From Nonomuraea jabiensis (lineage in GTDB: Bacteria; Actinomycetota; Actinomycetes; Streptosporangiales; Streptosporangiaceae): 64,000 nucleotides of DNA. Positions within the stretch are counted from its first letter, which is position 1. The number at the start of each line of letters is the position of its first letter. The stretch covers positions 12,738,501 through 12,802,500 of the forward strand of contig NZ_JACHMB010000001.1 in NCBI RefSeq assembly GCF_014204795.1, given 5' to 3'. Of this stretch, positions 53,331 to 61,794 are shown piece by piece. Both the position numbers and the translations under genes were made by a program. A model generated the notes under the pieces. It saw nothing but the letters and a program-made list of their open reading frames with translations, made no database searches and was not told where the DNA came from.

Positions 53331-53394
53331 GGGAGGGCAGCGTAGGCGAGCCCTGATCCCGCCGCCGCCGGTTTTCGGCGGGCATCATGAGCGC

Positions 53395-53802
53395 ATGACT
53401 CCAGCAGACGCGGAGGCGATCCTCCAGGAATACTTCGCCCCCTGGATCCGGCGGCTCGGGTTGCGCGTGGAGGAGGTGGGCGAACGCCACGCCGTCGTAC
53501 GGCTCCCGTGGTCCGACGACCTGGCCCGGGAGGGCGGCGGGCTGTGCGGCCAGGCGATGATGGCGGCGGCGGACACCGCCACGGTCATCGCCATCTCCTC
53601 GGCGCGCGGGCAGTTCGTGCCGATGACCACGGTGCAGCAGTCGACGACGTTCCAGCGGCCGGTGGTGGGCAAGGACGTCCTGATCGACGTCCGCATCACG
53701 AAGCTGGGCCGCACGCTGGCCTTCTCCGAGGTCACCCTCACGGCCTCGGGCAGCGCCGAGACCGCCGCCCACGCGACGACCGTCTACGCCATCCTGGCCT
53801 GA
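53395..53802 (+). CDS. PaaI-type hotdog thioesterase
   Basis: The 135-aa protein fits the hotdog fold, with the long helix preceded by GGGLCGQAMMAAADTATVIAI (the HGG-type loop is GGGLCG here, so the common catalytic His is missing) and the strand PMTTVQQSTTFQRPVVGKDV. Members hydrolyse acyl-CoA thioesters. ATG 53395 is chosen over GTG starts further upstream because the fold begins there; no clear ribosome site is visible. Confidence 0.8.
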   Translation: MTPADAEAILQEYFAPWIRRLGLRVEEVGERHAVVRLPWSDDLAREGGGLCGQAMMAAADTATVIAISSARGQFVPMTTVQQSTTFQRPVVGKDVLIDVRITKLGRTLAFSEVTLTASGSAETAAHATTVYAILA

Positions 53803-53862
53803 TCCCGCAGGTCGGGACGTGATCTCAGGGATCTCTCAGGTGCGGAAAGTAGGCTCTCGGTC

Positions 53863-56445
53863 ATGAAGCGTGTGGCCGCGCTGGTAGCGGCGCTCGCCCT
53901 CATCGGGGTGACGACGTGGCTCGTGTGGCCGTCGGCTCCTGGGGTGCGGGGCCAGGACCAGACAATCAGTGTCGTCGACGGACCCGGCGACGACCAACGG
54001 GTGGAGCTCGACACGACCTTCTTCCCGCCGCCCGACGGCGGGAAGGCTCCGGCCGTGCTGATCGGGCACGGCTTCGGCGGCAGCAAGCAGAGCGTGCGGG
54101 ACCAGGCCGTCCGGATCGCCCAGCAGGGCTACGCCGTGCTGACCTGGTCGGCGCGCGGGTTCGGGCGCTCGACCGGCGAGATCGCGCTCAACTCGCCCGA
54201 CTACGAGGTCAAGGACGTCAAGCAGCTGATCGACTGGCTGGCCAAGCGCCCGGAGGTCCAGCTCGACGCGGCCAACGACCCGCGCGTGGGCATCGCGGGC
54301 GGCTCGTACGGCGGCGCCATCGCCCTGATGGCGGCCGCCTACGACCAGCGGGTCGACGCCATCGTGCCCCAGATCACCTGGGCCGACCTGGCCGACGCGC
54401 TCTTCCCCAACGCCGCCGCGCAGGGCGCCGGTCCCGCGCCCATCGGCCAGGACGCCGCGCACGGGGTCTTCAAGCGCATGTGGGCCGGCATCTTCTTCGG
54501 CCAGGGCGTCTCGCTGGACAGCTTCGCGGGGCGGGGCGCGCGGCAGGCCGCCGCCGGCCCGCTGACGCCCGAGCAGGCGCGGTGCGGCAGGTTCCTGCCC
54601 GCGATCTGCGACGTCTACCAGCAGGTCGCCAAGGACGGCAAGGCCACGCCGGAGGCCGTCGCCCTGCTGCGCAAGTCGAGCCCGATCACCGTGGCCGGCC
54701 AGATCAAGGCGCCGACCCTGCTCATCCAGGGCCAGCGCGACTCGCTCTTCCCGCTCGGCCACGCCGACGCCAACGCCAAGGCGATCGCCGCCGCCGGCAC
54801 CCCGGTGAGCCTGGCCTGGTTCGACGGCGGGCACGACGGCGGCAACGGCGAGGCGGACTGGGTGTTCGAGCAGTCCACGGCCTGGTTCGCCCGCTACCTG
54901 AAGGGCGACAGGTCCGCCCCGGCGGTGAGCGCGTTCACGGTGACGCGCGACGGCGGCCGCGACCCCGGCACCCGCCAGCGCATCCGCCTGCACCCGGAGG
55001 CCGCCTCCTACCCCGGCCTGGCCGGCACCGACACCACCACGGTCCAGCTGAACGGCCCCGCCCAGAACATCGTCAACCCGCCGGGCGGCGCGCCCGCCTC
55101 CATCTCGACGGTGCCCGGCATCGGCGGCCTGCTGGGCGGCGGCCAGACCACCGCCGGCGTGTCCATCGACATGCCGGGCCAGAGCGCCGCGTTCGAGTCC
55201 CGACCGCTCACCGCCCCGCTCCAGCTCACCGGCAGTTCCACGGTCAGGGTCAAGGTGTCGGGCAAGGGCGAGGCGACGCTGTTCGCCAAGCTGTACGACG
55301 TGGCCGACGGCACCCAGCCGCCCGCCCTGCCCGCCGGGCTGGTGGCGCCGGTCCGGGTGACGATCCCGGAGGGCGCGGGCAGCGCGGAGGTCACCGTCAC
55401 CCTGCCCGCCGTGGACTACCGCTTCGCCGTGGGCCACCGGCTCCGGCTGGTCCTGACCACGACGGACATGGGGTTCGCGACCGCCGCCGAGCCCGCTTCG
55501 TACCAGGTGTCCCTGGCCTCCCCCGCGCTCGCCGTGCCGACGGTGCGCACGCTCGCCGCCGCGCCGACCGGGGTGGCGTGGTGGGTGTGGGCGATGCCGC
55601 TGGCCGCCGTGGTCGTCGCCGCCGTGCTGCTGGCGACGGGGCGCACCGCGTCCCGCCGGACGGCGGCCGGCGCGCCGGAGAGCGGCGAGCCGCGTGACGG
55701 CAAGGACGTGCCGCTGGAGATCAGCGGGCTGACCAAGGCGTACCGGAACGGCGAGCTGGCCGTGGACGGGCTGTCGTTCCGCGTCGAGCGCGGCCAGGTG
55801 CTGGGCCTGCTCGGGCCGAACGGCGCGGGCAAGACGACCACGATGCGCATGATGATGGGGCTCATCCAGCCGGACGGCGGCGAGATCCGGATCTTCGGTG
55901 ACCGCGTCACGCCGGGGGCGCCGGTGCTGTCCAGGCTCGGGTCGTTCGTCGAGGGGCCGGGGTTCCTGCCGCACCTGTCCGGGCGCGACAACATCGAGCT
56001 GTACTGGGCCGCCACCGGGCGGCCCGCCGCCGACGCGCACTTCGACGAGGCGCTGGAGATCGCCGGCCTGGGCAAGGCCCTGGACCGGGCCGTCCGCACG
56101 TACTCGCAGGGCATGCGCCAGCGGCTGGCCATCGCCCAGGCCATGCTGGGGCTGCCGGACCTGCTGGTGCTCGACGAGCCCACGAACGGTCTCGACCCGC
56201 CCCAGATCCGGGAGATGCGCGAGGTGCTCAAGCGCTACGCGCAGGACGGCCGTACCGTGATCGTCTCCAGCCACATGCTGGCCGAGGTCGAGCAGACCTG
56301 CAGCCACGTCGTGGTCATGCACCGGGGCCGCCTGGTCTCGGCCGGGCCGGTGTCGCTGCTGCTCACGTCGGCCACCGTCCCCTCCAACGGGCACGGGCCG
56401 CGCCTGGAAGACGTCTTCCTCGACCTCATCGGAGACAAGTCATGA
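53863..56445 (+). CDS. Fusion: extracytoplasmic alpha/beta hydrolase (CocE/S15-like) + ABC transporter ATPase
   Basis: The 860-aa protein starts with a signal-anchor helix (about 5-22). An S15/CocE-type hydrolase follows (about 30-350) with nucleophile Ser148 (GGSYGGA), Asp293 (GQRDSLFP) and His324 (DGGHDGG), then a jelly-roll PepX-C-like domain (about 380-560). A second membrane helix spans about 573-592. The rest is an ABC ATPase: Walker A GPNGAGKTT (Lys657), signature YSQGMRQRLAIA, Walker B LLVLDEPTNGLD and H-loop SSHML. Both active sites look complete. The layout puts the hydrolase outside and the ATPase inside. It overlaps the permease gene by 4 bp, so the two form one exporter. Confidence 0.9.
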   Translation: MKRVAALVAALALIGVTTWLVWPSAPGVRGQDQTISVVDGPGDDQRVELDTTFFPPPDGGKAPAVLIGHGFGGSKQSVRDQAVRIAQQGYAVLTWSARGFGRSTGEIALNSPDYEVKDVKQLIDWLAKRPEVQLDAANDPRVGIAGGSYGGAIALMAAAYDQRVDAIVPQITWADLADALFPNAAAQGAGPAPIGQDAAHGVFKRMWAGIFFGQGVSLDSFAGRGARQAAAGPLTPEQARCGRFLPAICDVYQQVAKDGKATPEAVALLRKSSPITVAGQIKAPTLLIQGQRDSLFPLGHADANAKAIAAAGTPVSLAWFDGGHDGGNGEADWVFEQSTAWFARYLKGDRSAPAVSAFTVTRDGGRDPGTRQRIRLHPEAASYPGLAGTDTTTVQLNGPAQNIVNPPGGAPASISTVPGIGGLLGGGQTTAGVSIDMPGQSAAFESRPLTAPLQLTGSSTVRVKVSGKGEATLFAKLYDVADGTQPPALPAGLVAPVRVTIPEGAGSAEVTVTLPAVDYRFAVGHRLRLVLTTTDMGFATAAEPASYQVSLASPALAVPTVRTLAAAPTGVAWWVWAMPLAAVVVAAVLLATGRTASRRTAAGAPESGEPRDGKDVPLEISGLTKAYRNGELAVDGLSFRVERGQVLGLLGPNGAGKTTTMRMMMGLIQPDGGEIRIFGDRVTPGAPVLSRLGSFVEGPGFLPHLSGRDNIELYWAATGRPAADAHFDEALEIAGLGKALDRAVRTYSQGMRQRLAIAQAMLGLPDLLVLDEPTNGLDPPQIREMREVLKRYAQDGRTVIVSSHMLAEVEQTCSHVVVMHRGRLVSAGPVSLLLTSATVPSNGHGPRLEDVFLDLIGDKS

Positions 56446-57293
56446 CCGTCGCCGCGCCGGGCTACGCGCCCCGTCGCACGCTGCCGCTGCGCGTGGAGAT
56501 CGTCAGGCAGTTCAAGCGGCGGCGGACGCTGGTCATGTTCGGGCTGCTGCTGGCGCTGCCGTGGATCCTGGTGATCGCGTTCCAGTTCGGGCCGCAGCCG
56601 AGCGGGCAGGGGCAGTCGTCGCTGCGCATCTCCGACCTGGCGACGGCCAGCGGCCTGAACTTCGCCGCCTTCGCCCTGTCGGTGTCGGCCAGCTTCCTGC
56701 TGGTGGTGGCGGTCGCGCTGTTCTGCGGCGACACCGTGGCCAGCGAGGCCAACTGGTCGTCACTGCGCTACCTGCTGGCCGCGCCCGTCCCGCGCGACCG
56801 GCTGCTGCGCCAGAAGCTGATCGTGGCGCTGGGCTACTCGGCGGCGGCGGTGATCTGCCTGCCGCTGATGGCGCTGCTCGCGGGCACGCTGGCGTTCGGC
56901 TGGAACGACATCCAGGTGCCCGGCACGGGCGAGATGATCCCGGCCCTGGACGTGCTGCCGCGCTTCGGCATCGTGATCGGGTACGCGCTGGTCAGCCAGC
57001 TCGTGGTGGCCGCGCTCGCGTTCCTCGTCTCCACCATGACCGACTCCCCGCTCGGCGCGGTCGGCGGGGCGGTCGGGCTCTGGATCGTCTGCAACATCCT
57101 GCAGGCGGTGGAGGCGCTGGGCTCGCTGCGCGAGTTCCTGCCCACGTTCTGGAACAACGCCTGGCTCGACGCGCTGATGCCGGAGCTGGACTGGAGCGGC
57201 ATGGCGAAGGGGGCGTCGGTGTCGGTCACGTACGCGGCCATCCTGATCGCGCTCGCGTTCCGGCGCTTCCGGCGCAAGGACGTGGTGAGCTAG
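56442..57293 (+). CDS. ABC transporter permease (ABC-2 type)
   Basis: The 283-aa protein has six transmembrane helices: first LVMFGLLLALPWILVIAF, then the pair around FAAFALSVSASFLLVVAVALF, and four more to the end. An ABC-2 type cytoplasmic coupling region DTVASEANWSSLRYLLAAPVPRDRLLRQK follows helix 2 (about residues 95-125). It is translationally coupled to the hydrolase-ATPase fusion and is its obvious membrane partner. The stop is followed by two further imperfect copies of the GTGAGCTAGGCC dodecamer. Confidence 0.9.
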   Translation: MTVAAPGYAPRRTLPLRVEIVRQFKRRRTLVMFGLLLALPWILVIAFQFGPQPSGQGQSSLRISDLATASGLNFAAFALSVSASFLLVVAVALFCGDTVASEANWSSLRYLLAAPVPRDRLLRQKLIVALGYSAAAVICLPLMALLAGTLAFGWNDIQVPGTGEMIPALDVLPRFGIVIGYALVSQLVVAALAFLVSTMTDSPLGAVGGAVGLWIVCNILQAVEALGSLREFLPTFWNNAWLDALMPELDWSGMAKGASVSVTYAAILIALAFRRFRRKDVVS

Positions 57294-57324
57294 GCCGTGA
57301 GCTAGGCCGTGAGTAGGCCGCTCG

Positions 57325-58833
57325 CTAGACCCAGTCGAACGACCTGGTCACGGCCTTCTTCCAGCCCGCGTACGCCTCCTCCCGCCGGTCCTCGCTCCAC
57401 CGGGGCTCCCAGCGGCGGTCCTCCGCCCAGTGCGCCCGCAGCTCCGAGACGTCCTTCCAGTAGCCGCAGGCGAGCCCGGCGGCGTACGCGGCCCCGAGCG
57501 CGGTGGTCTCCGACACGACCGGGCGGCTGACCGGGACGCCGAGGATGTCGGACTGGAACTGCATGCACAGGTCGTTGGAGGTGACGCCGCCGTCCACCTT
57601 GAGCACGTCCAGGACCACCCCGGAGTCCTGCTGCATCGCCTCGACGACGTCGCGGCTCTGGTAGCAGATCGCCTCCAGAGCGGCCCTGGCGAGGTGGGCG
57701 TCGGTGTTGTAGCGCGACAGGCCGACGATCACGCCGCGGGCGTCGGCCCGCCAGTACGGGGCGAACAGCCCGGAGAAGGCCGGCACGAAGTACATCCCCC
57801 CGGAGTCGTCCACCTGCCGGGCGAGGGCCTCGCTCTGCTCGGCGGAGGTGATGACGTGGAGCTGGTCGCGCAGCCACTGCACCGCCGAGCCGGTCACCGC
57901 GATGGACCCCTCCAGCGCGAACACGGCCGGCTGGTCCCCGAACTGGTAGGCCGGCGTGGTGAGCAGCCCGCTGCGCGAGCGCACCGGGTCGGTGCCGGTG
58001 TTGAGCAGCAGGAAGTTGCCGGTGCCGTAGGTGTTCTTGGCCTCGCCGGGCGCGAAGCAGACCTGGCCGACGGTGGCCGCCTGCTGGTCCCCCAGGATCG
58101 CGCTGATCGGCACCTCCCCGCCGACCGGCCCGTACGGCAGCGTGGTCCCGTACATGGCCGGGTCGGCCGACGGCCGGATCTCGGGCAGCATCCGGCGCGG
58201 GATCCCGAAGAACGACAGCAGCTCGTCGTCCCAGTCGAGCGTCTCCAGGTCCATCAGCATCGTCCGGGCGGCGTTGGTCACGTCGGTGATGTGCACGCCG
58301 CCCTTGACGCCGCCGGTGAGGTTCCACAGGGTCCAGGTGTCGGTGTTGCCGAAGACGGCCTCGCCCCGCTCCGCGTCCTGGCGGACGCCCTCCACGTTCT
58401 CCAGGATCCACTGGATCTTGCCGCCGGAGAAGTACGCCTCCGGCCGCAGGCCCGTCCTGTCGCGGATGACCTCGCCGCGCCCGTTCTGCTCCAGCGCGGC
58501 GGCGATCCGGTCGGTACGGGTGTCCTGCCACACGATGGCGTTGTAGTACGGGCGGCCGGTCCGCCGGTTCCAGACGACCGTGGTCTCGCGCTGGTTCGTG
58601 ACGCCCAGGGCCGCCAGGTCCTTGGCGTGCAGCCCGGCACGCTGGATCGTCGTCTGGATCACGGCCGCCGTCACGGTCCAGATCTCTATCGGGTTGTGCT
58701 CGACCCAGCCCGCCTTCGGCAGGAGCTGCTCGTGTTCGAGCTGGTATTTGGCGACCTCGGCGCCGTCGTGATCGAAGATCATGAATCGGGTGCTGGTGGT
58801 GCCCTGGTCGACGGCTCCCACGAACTCCGGCAT
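57325..58833 (-). CDS. glpK: Glycerol kinase
   Basis: The 502-aa protein has the FGGY-kinase landmarks: AVDQGTTSTRFMIFD (phosphate 1), WVEHNPIEIW, GVTNQRETTVVW, the glycerol-site Arg and Asp in that region and in FSGLFAPYWR, and VDGGVTSNDLCMQFQSDIL near the end. It phosphorylates glycerol to glycerol-3-phosphate. It lies 25 bp downstream of glpF on the same strand, forming an uptake operon. glpD is not in the window. Length is typical. Confidence 0.96.
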   Translation of the reverse strand: MPEFVGAVDQGTTSTRFMIFDHDGAEVAKYQLEHEQLLPKAGWVEHNPIEIWTVTAAVIQTTIQRAGLHAKDLAALGVTNQRETTVVWNRRTGRPYYNAIVWQDTRTDRIAAALEQNGRGEVIRDRTGLRPEAYFSGGKIQWILENVEGVRQDAERGEAVFGNTDTWTLWNLTGGVKGGVHITDVTNAARTMLMDLETLDWDDELLSFFGIPRRMLPEIRPSADPAMYGTTLPYGPVGGEVPISAILGDQQAATVGQVCFAPGEAKNTYGTGNFLLLNTGTDPVRSRSGLLTTPAYQFGDQPAVFALEGSIAVTGSAVQWLRDQLHVITSAEQSEALARQVDDSGGMYFVPAFSGLFAPYWRADARGVIVGLSRYNTDAHLARAALEAICYQSRDVVEAMQQDSGVVLDVLKVDGGVTSNDLCMQFQSDILGVPVSRPVVSETTALGAAYAAGLACGYWKDVSELRAHWAEDRRWEPRWSEDRREEAYAGWKKAVTRSFDWV

Positions 58834-58858
58834 GTCTTTCTCCTCTGCAAGATTCCGG

Positions 58859-59668
58859 TCAGATCTCCACCGGCTGCACGATCCCGCGCTCCTCGCTCGG
58901 CGGGAGGAACCGGGCGATGCCCGCCTGGTAGAGGCCGGCGCCGACGAGACCGCCGATCAGCGGGCCGACGATCGGCACCCAGAAGTACAGATCGCCGTAC
59001 TGATCCCGCCAGGCGGTGGAGTAGCCGGTGAGGTAACTCGCCAGGCGCGGCCCGAAGTCGCGCGCGGGGTTGATCGCGTAGCCGGCGTCGGCGCCGAAGG
59101 ACATGCCGATCCCCACGATGAGCAGGCCGACGACGACGGGGCCGAGGTTCGCGCTGGGGGCCATGTTGGCGACGTCGGACACGGCGAAGATGGCGAAGAG
59201 GAGGATGGCGGTGCCGATGACCTGGTCGCGCAGCCCGCCCCACATGTCCACCGGCAGCGTCCCGTTGCCGGGCAGGGTCGAGAAGACGCCCTGGGTCTTG
59301 ATCGTGAGCCCGGGGTCCACCATGGTCAGCACCTCGGTGTAGTTCCAGCGCACGATGAGCGCCGCGACGAAGGCCCCGGCCGTCTGCGCCAGCGCGTACG
59401 GCAGCACCTTGCCCCAGGCGAAGCCGCGGAAGGCCGCGAACGCCAGCGTGACCGCCGGGTTGAGGTGCGCGCCCGTGGTCCGGCCCGCGACGTAGACGCC
59501 CAGCGTGACGCCGATGCCCCACGCCCAGGCGATGCTGTCGTGGTCGCCGAGCTTGCCCGCGACCACCTGGGCGACCACGCCGACGCCGAACAGAATGAGC
59601 ACCATCGTGCCGGCGAACTCGGCGATCAGCTCACCGGTCAGCCCTATCCGGTCGCGACGTCCGGCCAC
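58859..59668 (-). CDS. glpF: Glycerol facilitator (MIP/aquaglyceroporin)
   Basis: The 269-aa protein has six helices and the two NPA loops: HLNPAVTLAF and AINPARDFGPR. The Asp after the second NPAR is characteristic of glycerol-conducting rather than water-only channels. It is first in the glpFK operon. The N-terminus (AGRRDRIGLTGELIAEFAGTMV) includes a normal start of helix 1. The 180-bp upstream gap presumably contains its promoter, but I see no clear regulator site. Confidence 0.94.
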   Translation of the reverse strand: MAGRRDRIGLTGELIAEFAGTMVLILFGVGVVAQVVAGKLGDHDSIAWAWGIGVTLGVYVAGRTTGAHLNPAVTLAFAAFRGFAWGKVLPYALAQTAGAFVAALIVRWNYTEVLTMVDPGLTIKTQGVFSTLPGNGTLPVDMWGGLRDQVIGTAILLFAIFAVSDVANMAPSANLGPVVVGLLIVGIGMSFGADAGYAINPARDFGPRLASYLTGYSTAWRDQYGDLYFWVPIVGPLIGGLVGAGLYQAGIARFLPPSEERGIVQPVEI

Positions 59669-59850
59669 CGCTCCTCCTTGCGCACGTGATCGTCGTGTGG
59701 CATTCCCGATTTCGGAGCATGCATACGGTGCGCACGATATACGTCACGCAAAGTGACCACGGAGGCTGTTCACCGGCAGGGTCCGGGGACGGGCGGTGGA
59801 CAGGGCCGGCGAGTTCCGGCTGCCGGTCGAGGTTCCTGACGCGGGATCGC

Positions 59851-60315
59851 CTACCGATCACCGACGCTTCGGCTGAAGGTCACCAGGGCGGTTCCCGGGC
59901 CGTTGTAGCCGGGGACGGGCTCGCTGACCTCGAACCCCATGCGCCGGTGGAACGCTATGGACGTCTGGTTGACGGGCGAGGTGATCGCCTTCACGACGCG
60001 GCGGTCGTGGCGGCGGGCCAGGTCGAAGAAGCGTTCGTACATGGCGCGGGCCACGCCGCCCGTCCTGACCTGCGGGGAGACGCCGACGAAGTGGATGTAC
60101 GCCTCGTCGGGCTCGGACGGGGAGAGGAAGCCGATCAGGAACCCCGCCATGCCCGCCGGACCCTCCGCGATCAGGCTGGTCCGGTGGAAGTGGTCGAGGA
60201 AGAGCCTGGGCAGGGAGGGCAGGACCGGCCGGCCCCACCACTCGTCGACGACGGCGGCTATGGGGTCGTAGTCGGCGGGGGTGGCGGGGCGCAGCTCGTA
60301 CGCGGGCGGCATCAT
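59851..60315 (-). CDS. GNAT family N-acetyltransferase
   Basis: The 154-aa protein starts YELRPATPADYDPIAAVV and has a GNAT motif A in FVGVSPQVRTGGVARAMYERFF, quoted around residues 77-97. Its motif B is SIAFHRRMGFEVSE. The VQ-x2-T-GG loop replaces the common Q/R-x2-G-x-G/A, so acetyl-CoA binding by the loop is slightly unusual. ATG 60315 or 60312 follows AGGA. It lies 10 bp after the stop of the CPT-like kinase gene, probably in one operon. Confidence 0.85.
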   Translation of the reverse strand: MMPPAYELRPATPADYDPIAAVVDEWWGRPVLPSLPRLFLDHFHRTSLIAEGPAGMAGFLIGFLSPSEPDEAYIHFVGVSPQVRTGGVARAMYERFFDLARRHDRRVVKAITSPVNQTSIAFHRRMGFEVSEPVPGYNGPGTALVTFSRSVGDR

Positions 60316-60325
60316 GGGGGTCCTG

Positions 60326-60859
60326 TCACCTGACCTGCGCGGCGATGATCCGCGCGCATTCCAGGGACTCGGCACGCGTGGTGTCCACCTCCAGGTCATA
60401 CGTCACGCCCTGGTGGACCACCTCCGCCTGCAACTCCGCCATCCCCCGGACCCGGTCCCCCCGGGCGATCTCCCGGCCCGCGGCAACCGCGCTCTCACAC
60501 CTGACACCGACCCACAGCACGTCCAGCCCGGCAAGAGCCTTCTGCCACCGCTCCTGGGAGGCCGGTCCACCGAGGAAGACGTCGTCGATGATGACCCGCG
60601 CGCCCGCACGGACCATCGCGGCGACCCCTTCCGCCCACGCCGCGTCCAGCATCCGGAACTGCGGCCCGACACTGACCCCGCCGTCCGGAGCGAACTCGAT
60701 GCCCGCCTCCGATCCGTGCATGGACGCCGGCATGGCCTCGAGCAGCGAGTCGACCCCGAGGGCGAGCCATGGATCCGGCAGGATCGCCTGCAGACACCGG
60801 ACGATCCCGGACTTGCCCGAGCTGGAGCCGCCGTTCAACACGATCACCTGAGTAGTCAC
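60326..60859 (-). CDS. Chloramphenicol phosphotransferase-like (CPT) kinase
   Basis: The 177-aa P-loop protein has the CPT family layout: VIVLNGGSSSGKSGIVRCLQ (Walker A), GVDSLLEAMP (the catalytic Asp position in Streptomyces venezuelae CPT), VIIDDVFLGG (Walker B-like) and VGVRCESAVAAGREIARGDR. The type enzyme phosphorylates chloramphenicol; many CPT-annotated proteins act on other or unknown substrates. GTG 60859 follows TATCGT by 6 nt (minus strand), which fits a leaderless mRNA. A 7-bp tandem repeat lies about 50 bp upstream of the start. Confidence 0.85.
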   Translation of the reverse strand: MTTQVIVLNGGSSSGKSGIVRCLQAILPDPWLALGVDSLLEAMPASMHGSEAGIEFAPDGGVSVGPQFRMLDAAWAEGVAAMVRAGARVIIDDVFLGGPASQERWQKALAGLDVLWVGVRCESAVAAGREIARGDRVRGMAELQAEVVHQGVTYDLEVDTTRAESLECARIIAAQVR

Positions 60860-60905
60860 CGGCCCACGATAGGGGTGCTCCCCAGCAGCCCCAAAGGCAT
60901 TTTCG

Positions 60906-60932
60906 GGCTTCTGGCTTCTGGCTTCTGGCTTC
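60906..60932. repeat. Heptanucleotide tandem repeat GGCTTCT, about four copies
   Basis: GGCTTCT is repeated three times in full plus GGCTTC. The run lies 47-73 bp upstream of the CPT-like gene start, outside the core promoter deduced for that gene. Confidence 0.85.
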
Positions 60933-60990
60933 GGGCGGACGGCGCCCCTTGCTGTCACAATCCGGCGAACGTTGTGGTCGCGCGCGATGC

Positions 60991-61076
60991 GTAAGCGGCC
61001 GTCAATGGCGCCAGGCGCGATCGGGCAACGCGGCCCGGAAGGGCCCCTGGTCCGGGCGGGCATCAGACGGCCCACC
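60991..61076. repeat. 86-bp dispersed repeat, copy A
   Basis: The sequence from GTAAGCGGCCGTCAATGGCG to GGCATCAGACGGCCCACC is about 80 percent identical to copy B at 61708-61794 in the same orientation. The longest identical core, GCGCGATCGGGCAACGCGGCC, lies in the middle. On the minus strand both copies can end a reading frame in ALPDRA-x-R-x-stop. The two copies flank the antitoxin/toxin module. Confidence 0.8.
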
Positions 61077-61099
61077 ATGCTCAAGATCGGCGAACGTGG

Positions 61100-61399
61100 T
61101 CAACTGGCTCTGGAGAGCGGCTGGAGCTGGACGCTGAGCCGCAGTTCGAGCGCTTCGGCCAGGCGTTCCAGCATGGGGATGGTGCCGCCCGCCTCGAAGC
61201 GGGCCACCGCCGGTTGCTTGAGTCCCGCTCGCTCGGCGAGTTCGGCCTGGGTGAGCCCGAGTTCCTCGCGACGGCGCCGTACGGTCTCGCCGAGTTCGAA
61301 ACGGATCCTGGCGGCCTCGTAGGCGGCTCCGGCGCCAGGGCGGCTCATGATCTCAGCGCGCTTGTCGGACCATGCCTTGCGCTCAGCCACGCCGCTCAC
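61100..61399 (-). CDS. XRE-family antitoxin (HigA-like)
   Basis: The 99-aa protein has an HTH_3 domain at about residues 35-90 (TVRRRREELGLTQAELAERAGL, then KQPAVARFEAGGTIPMLERLAEAL). The N-terminal helix region KRAEIMSRPGAGAAYEAAR is typical of antitoxins that pair with Gp49/HigB-type RelE-fold toxins. Its start overlaps the stop of the upstream toxin remnant by 4 bp (61396-61399), the toxin-first order of such modules. Confidence 0.88.
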   Translation of the reverse strand: MSGVAERKAWSDKRAEIMSRPGAGAAYEAARIRFELGETVRRRREELGLTQAELAERAGLKQPAVARFEAGGTIPMLERLAEALELRLSVQLQPLSRAS

Positions 61400-61625
61400 T
61401 CCTCATCTGCGGTGTGAGCCTCAGCGACGCATCGCTTCATGGCCTGCACTGCCCGTTCGATCTCGGCTGTCTCCCGCATACGCTGCTTGCGGAACACCGT
61501 CAGCAGGAGGATGCGCCTGCCTGGGGCGATCCAGTAGGTGATGCGGACGGCGTCGCGGGAGAGATGAAACCGCAGTTCCCGAAGCTTGCCGTGCAACTAC
61601 CTGGTATATGGCATGAATAACACGG
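61396..61625 (-). pseudogene. Truncated HigB/RelE-type toxin
   Basis: The minus strand encodes the C-terminal half of a phage-derived Gp49-like toxin: LHGKLRELRFHLSRDAVRI, then YWIAPGRRILLLTVFRKQRM and the ending KRCVAEAHTADEE. Just upstream, in the same frame, MPYTR is followed by a TAG stop where relatives have Gln or another residue (MPYTRQLHGKL). Further upstream no toxin N-terminus is seen. Only about 66 codons remain open, so the toxin is probably inactive while the antitoxin is intact. Confidence 0.7.
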
Positions 61626-61707
61626 ACGTTATAGACGGCGAATCGGTCGAAGCCATGGGGGATCGTCCGTCGGCTGGAGGGGCGGCAGAGCAACGGGCTC
61701 CGGACAC

Positions 61708-61794
61708 GTAACCGGCCGTCAATTGCGTTGTGCGCGATCGGGCAACGCGGCCTGGAAGACACCCGCGTCCGGGGTGGGCATCAGCTGGCCCACC
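61708..61794. repeat. 86-bp dispersed repeat, copy B
   Basis: This is the partner of the copy at 60991-61076, in direct orientation, 717 bp away. It differs by about one base in five and one single-base indel. Confidence 0.8.
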
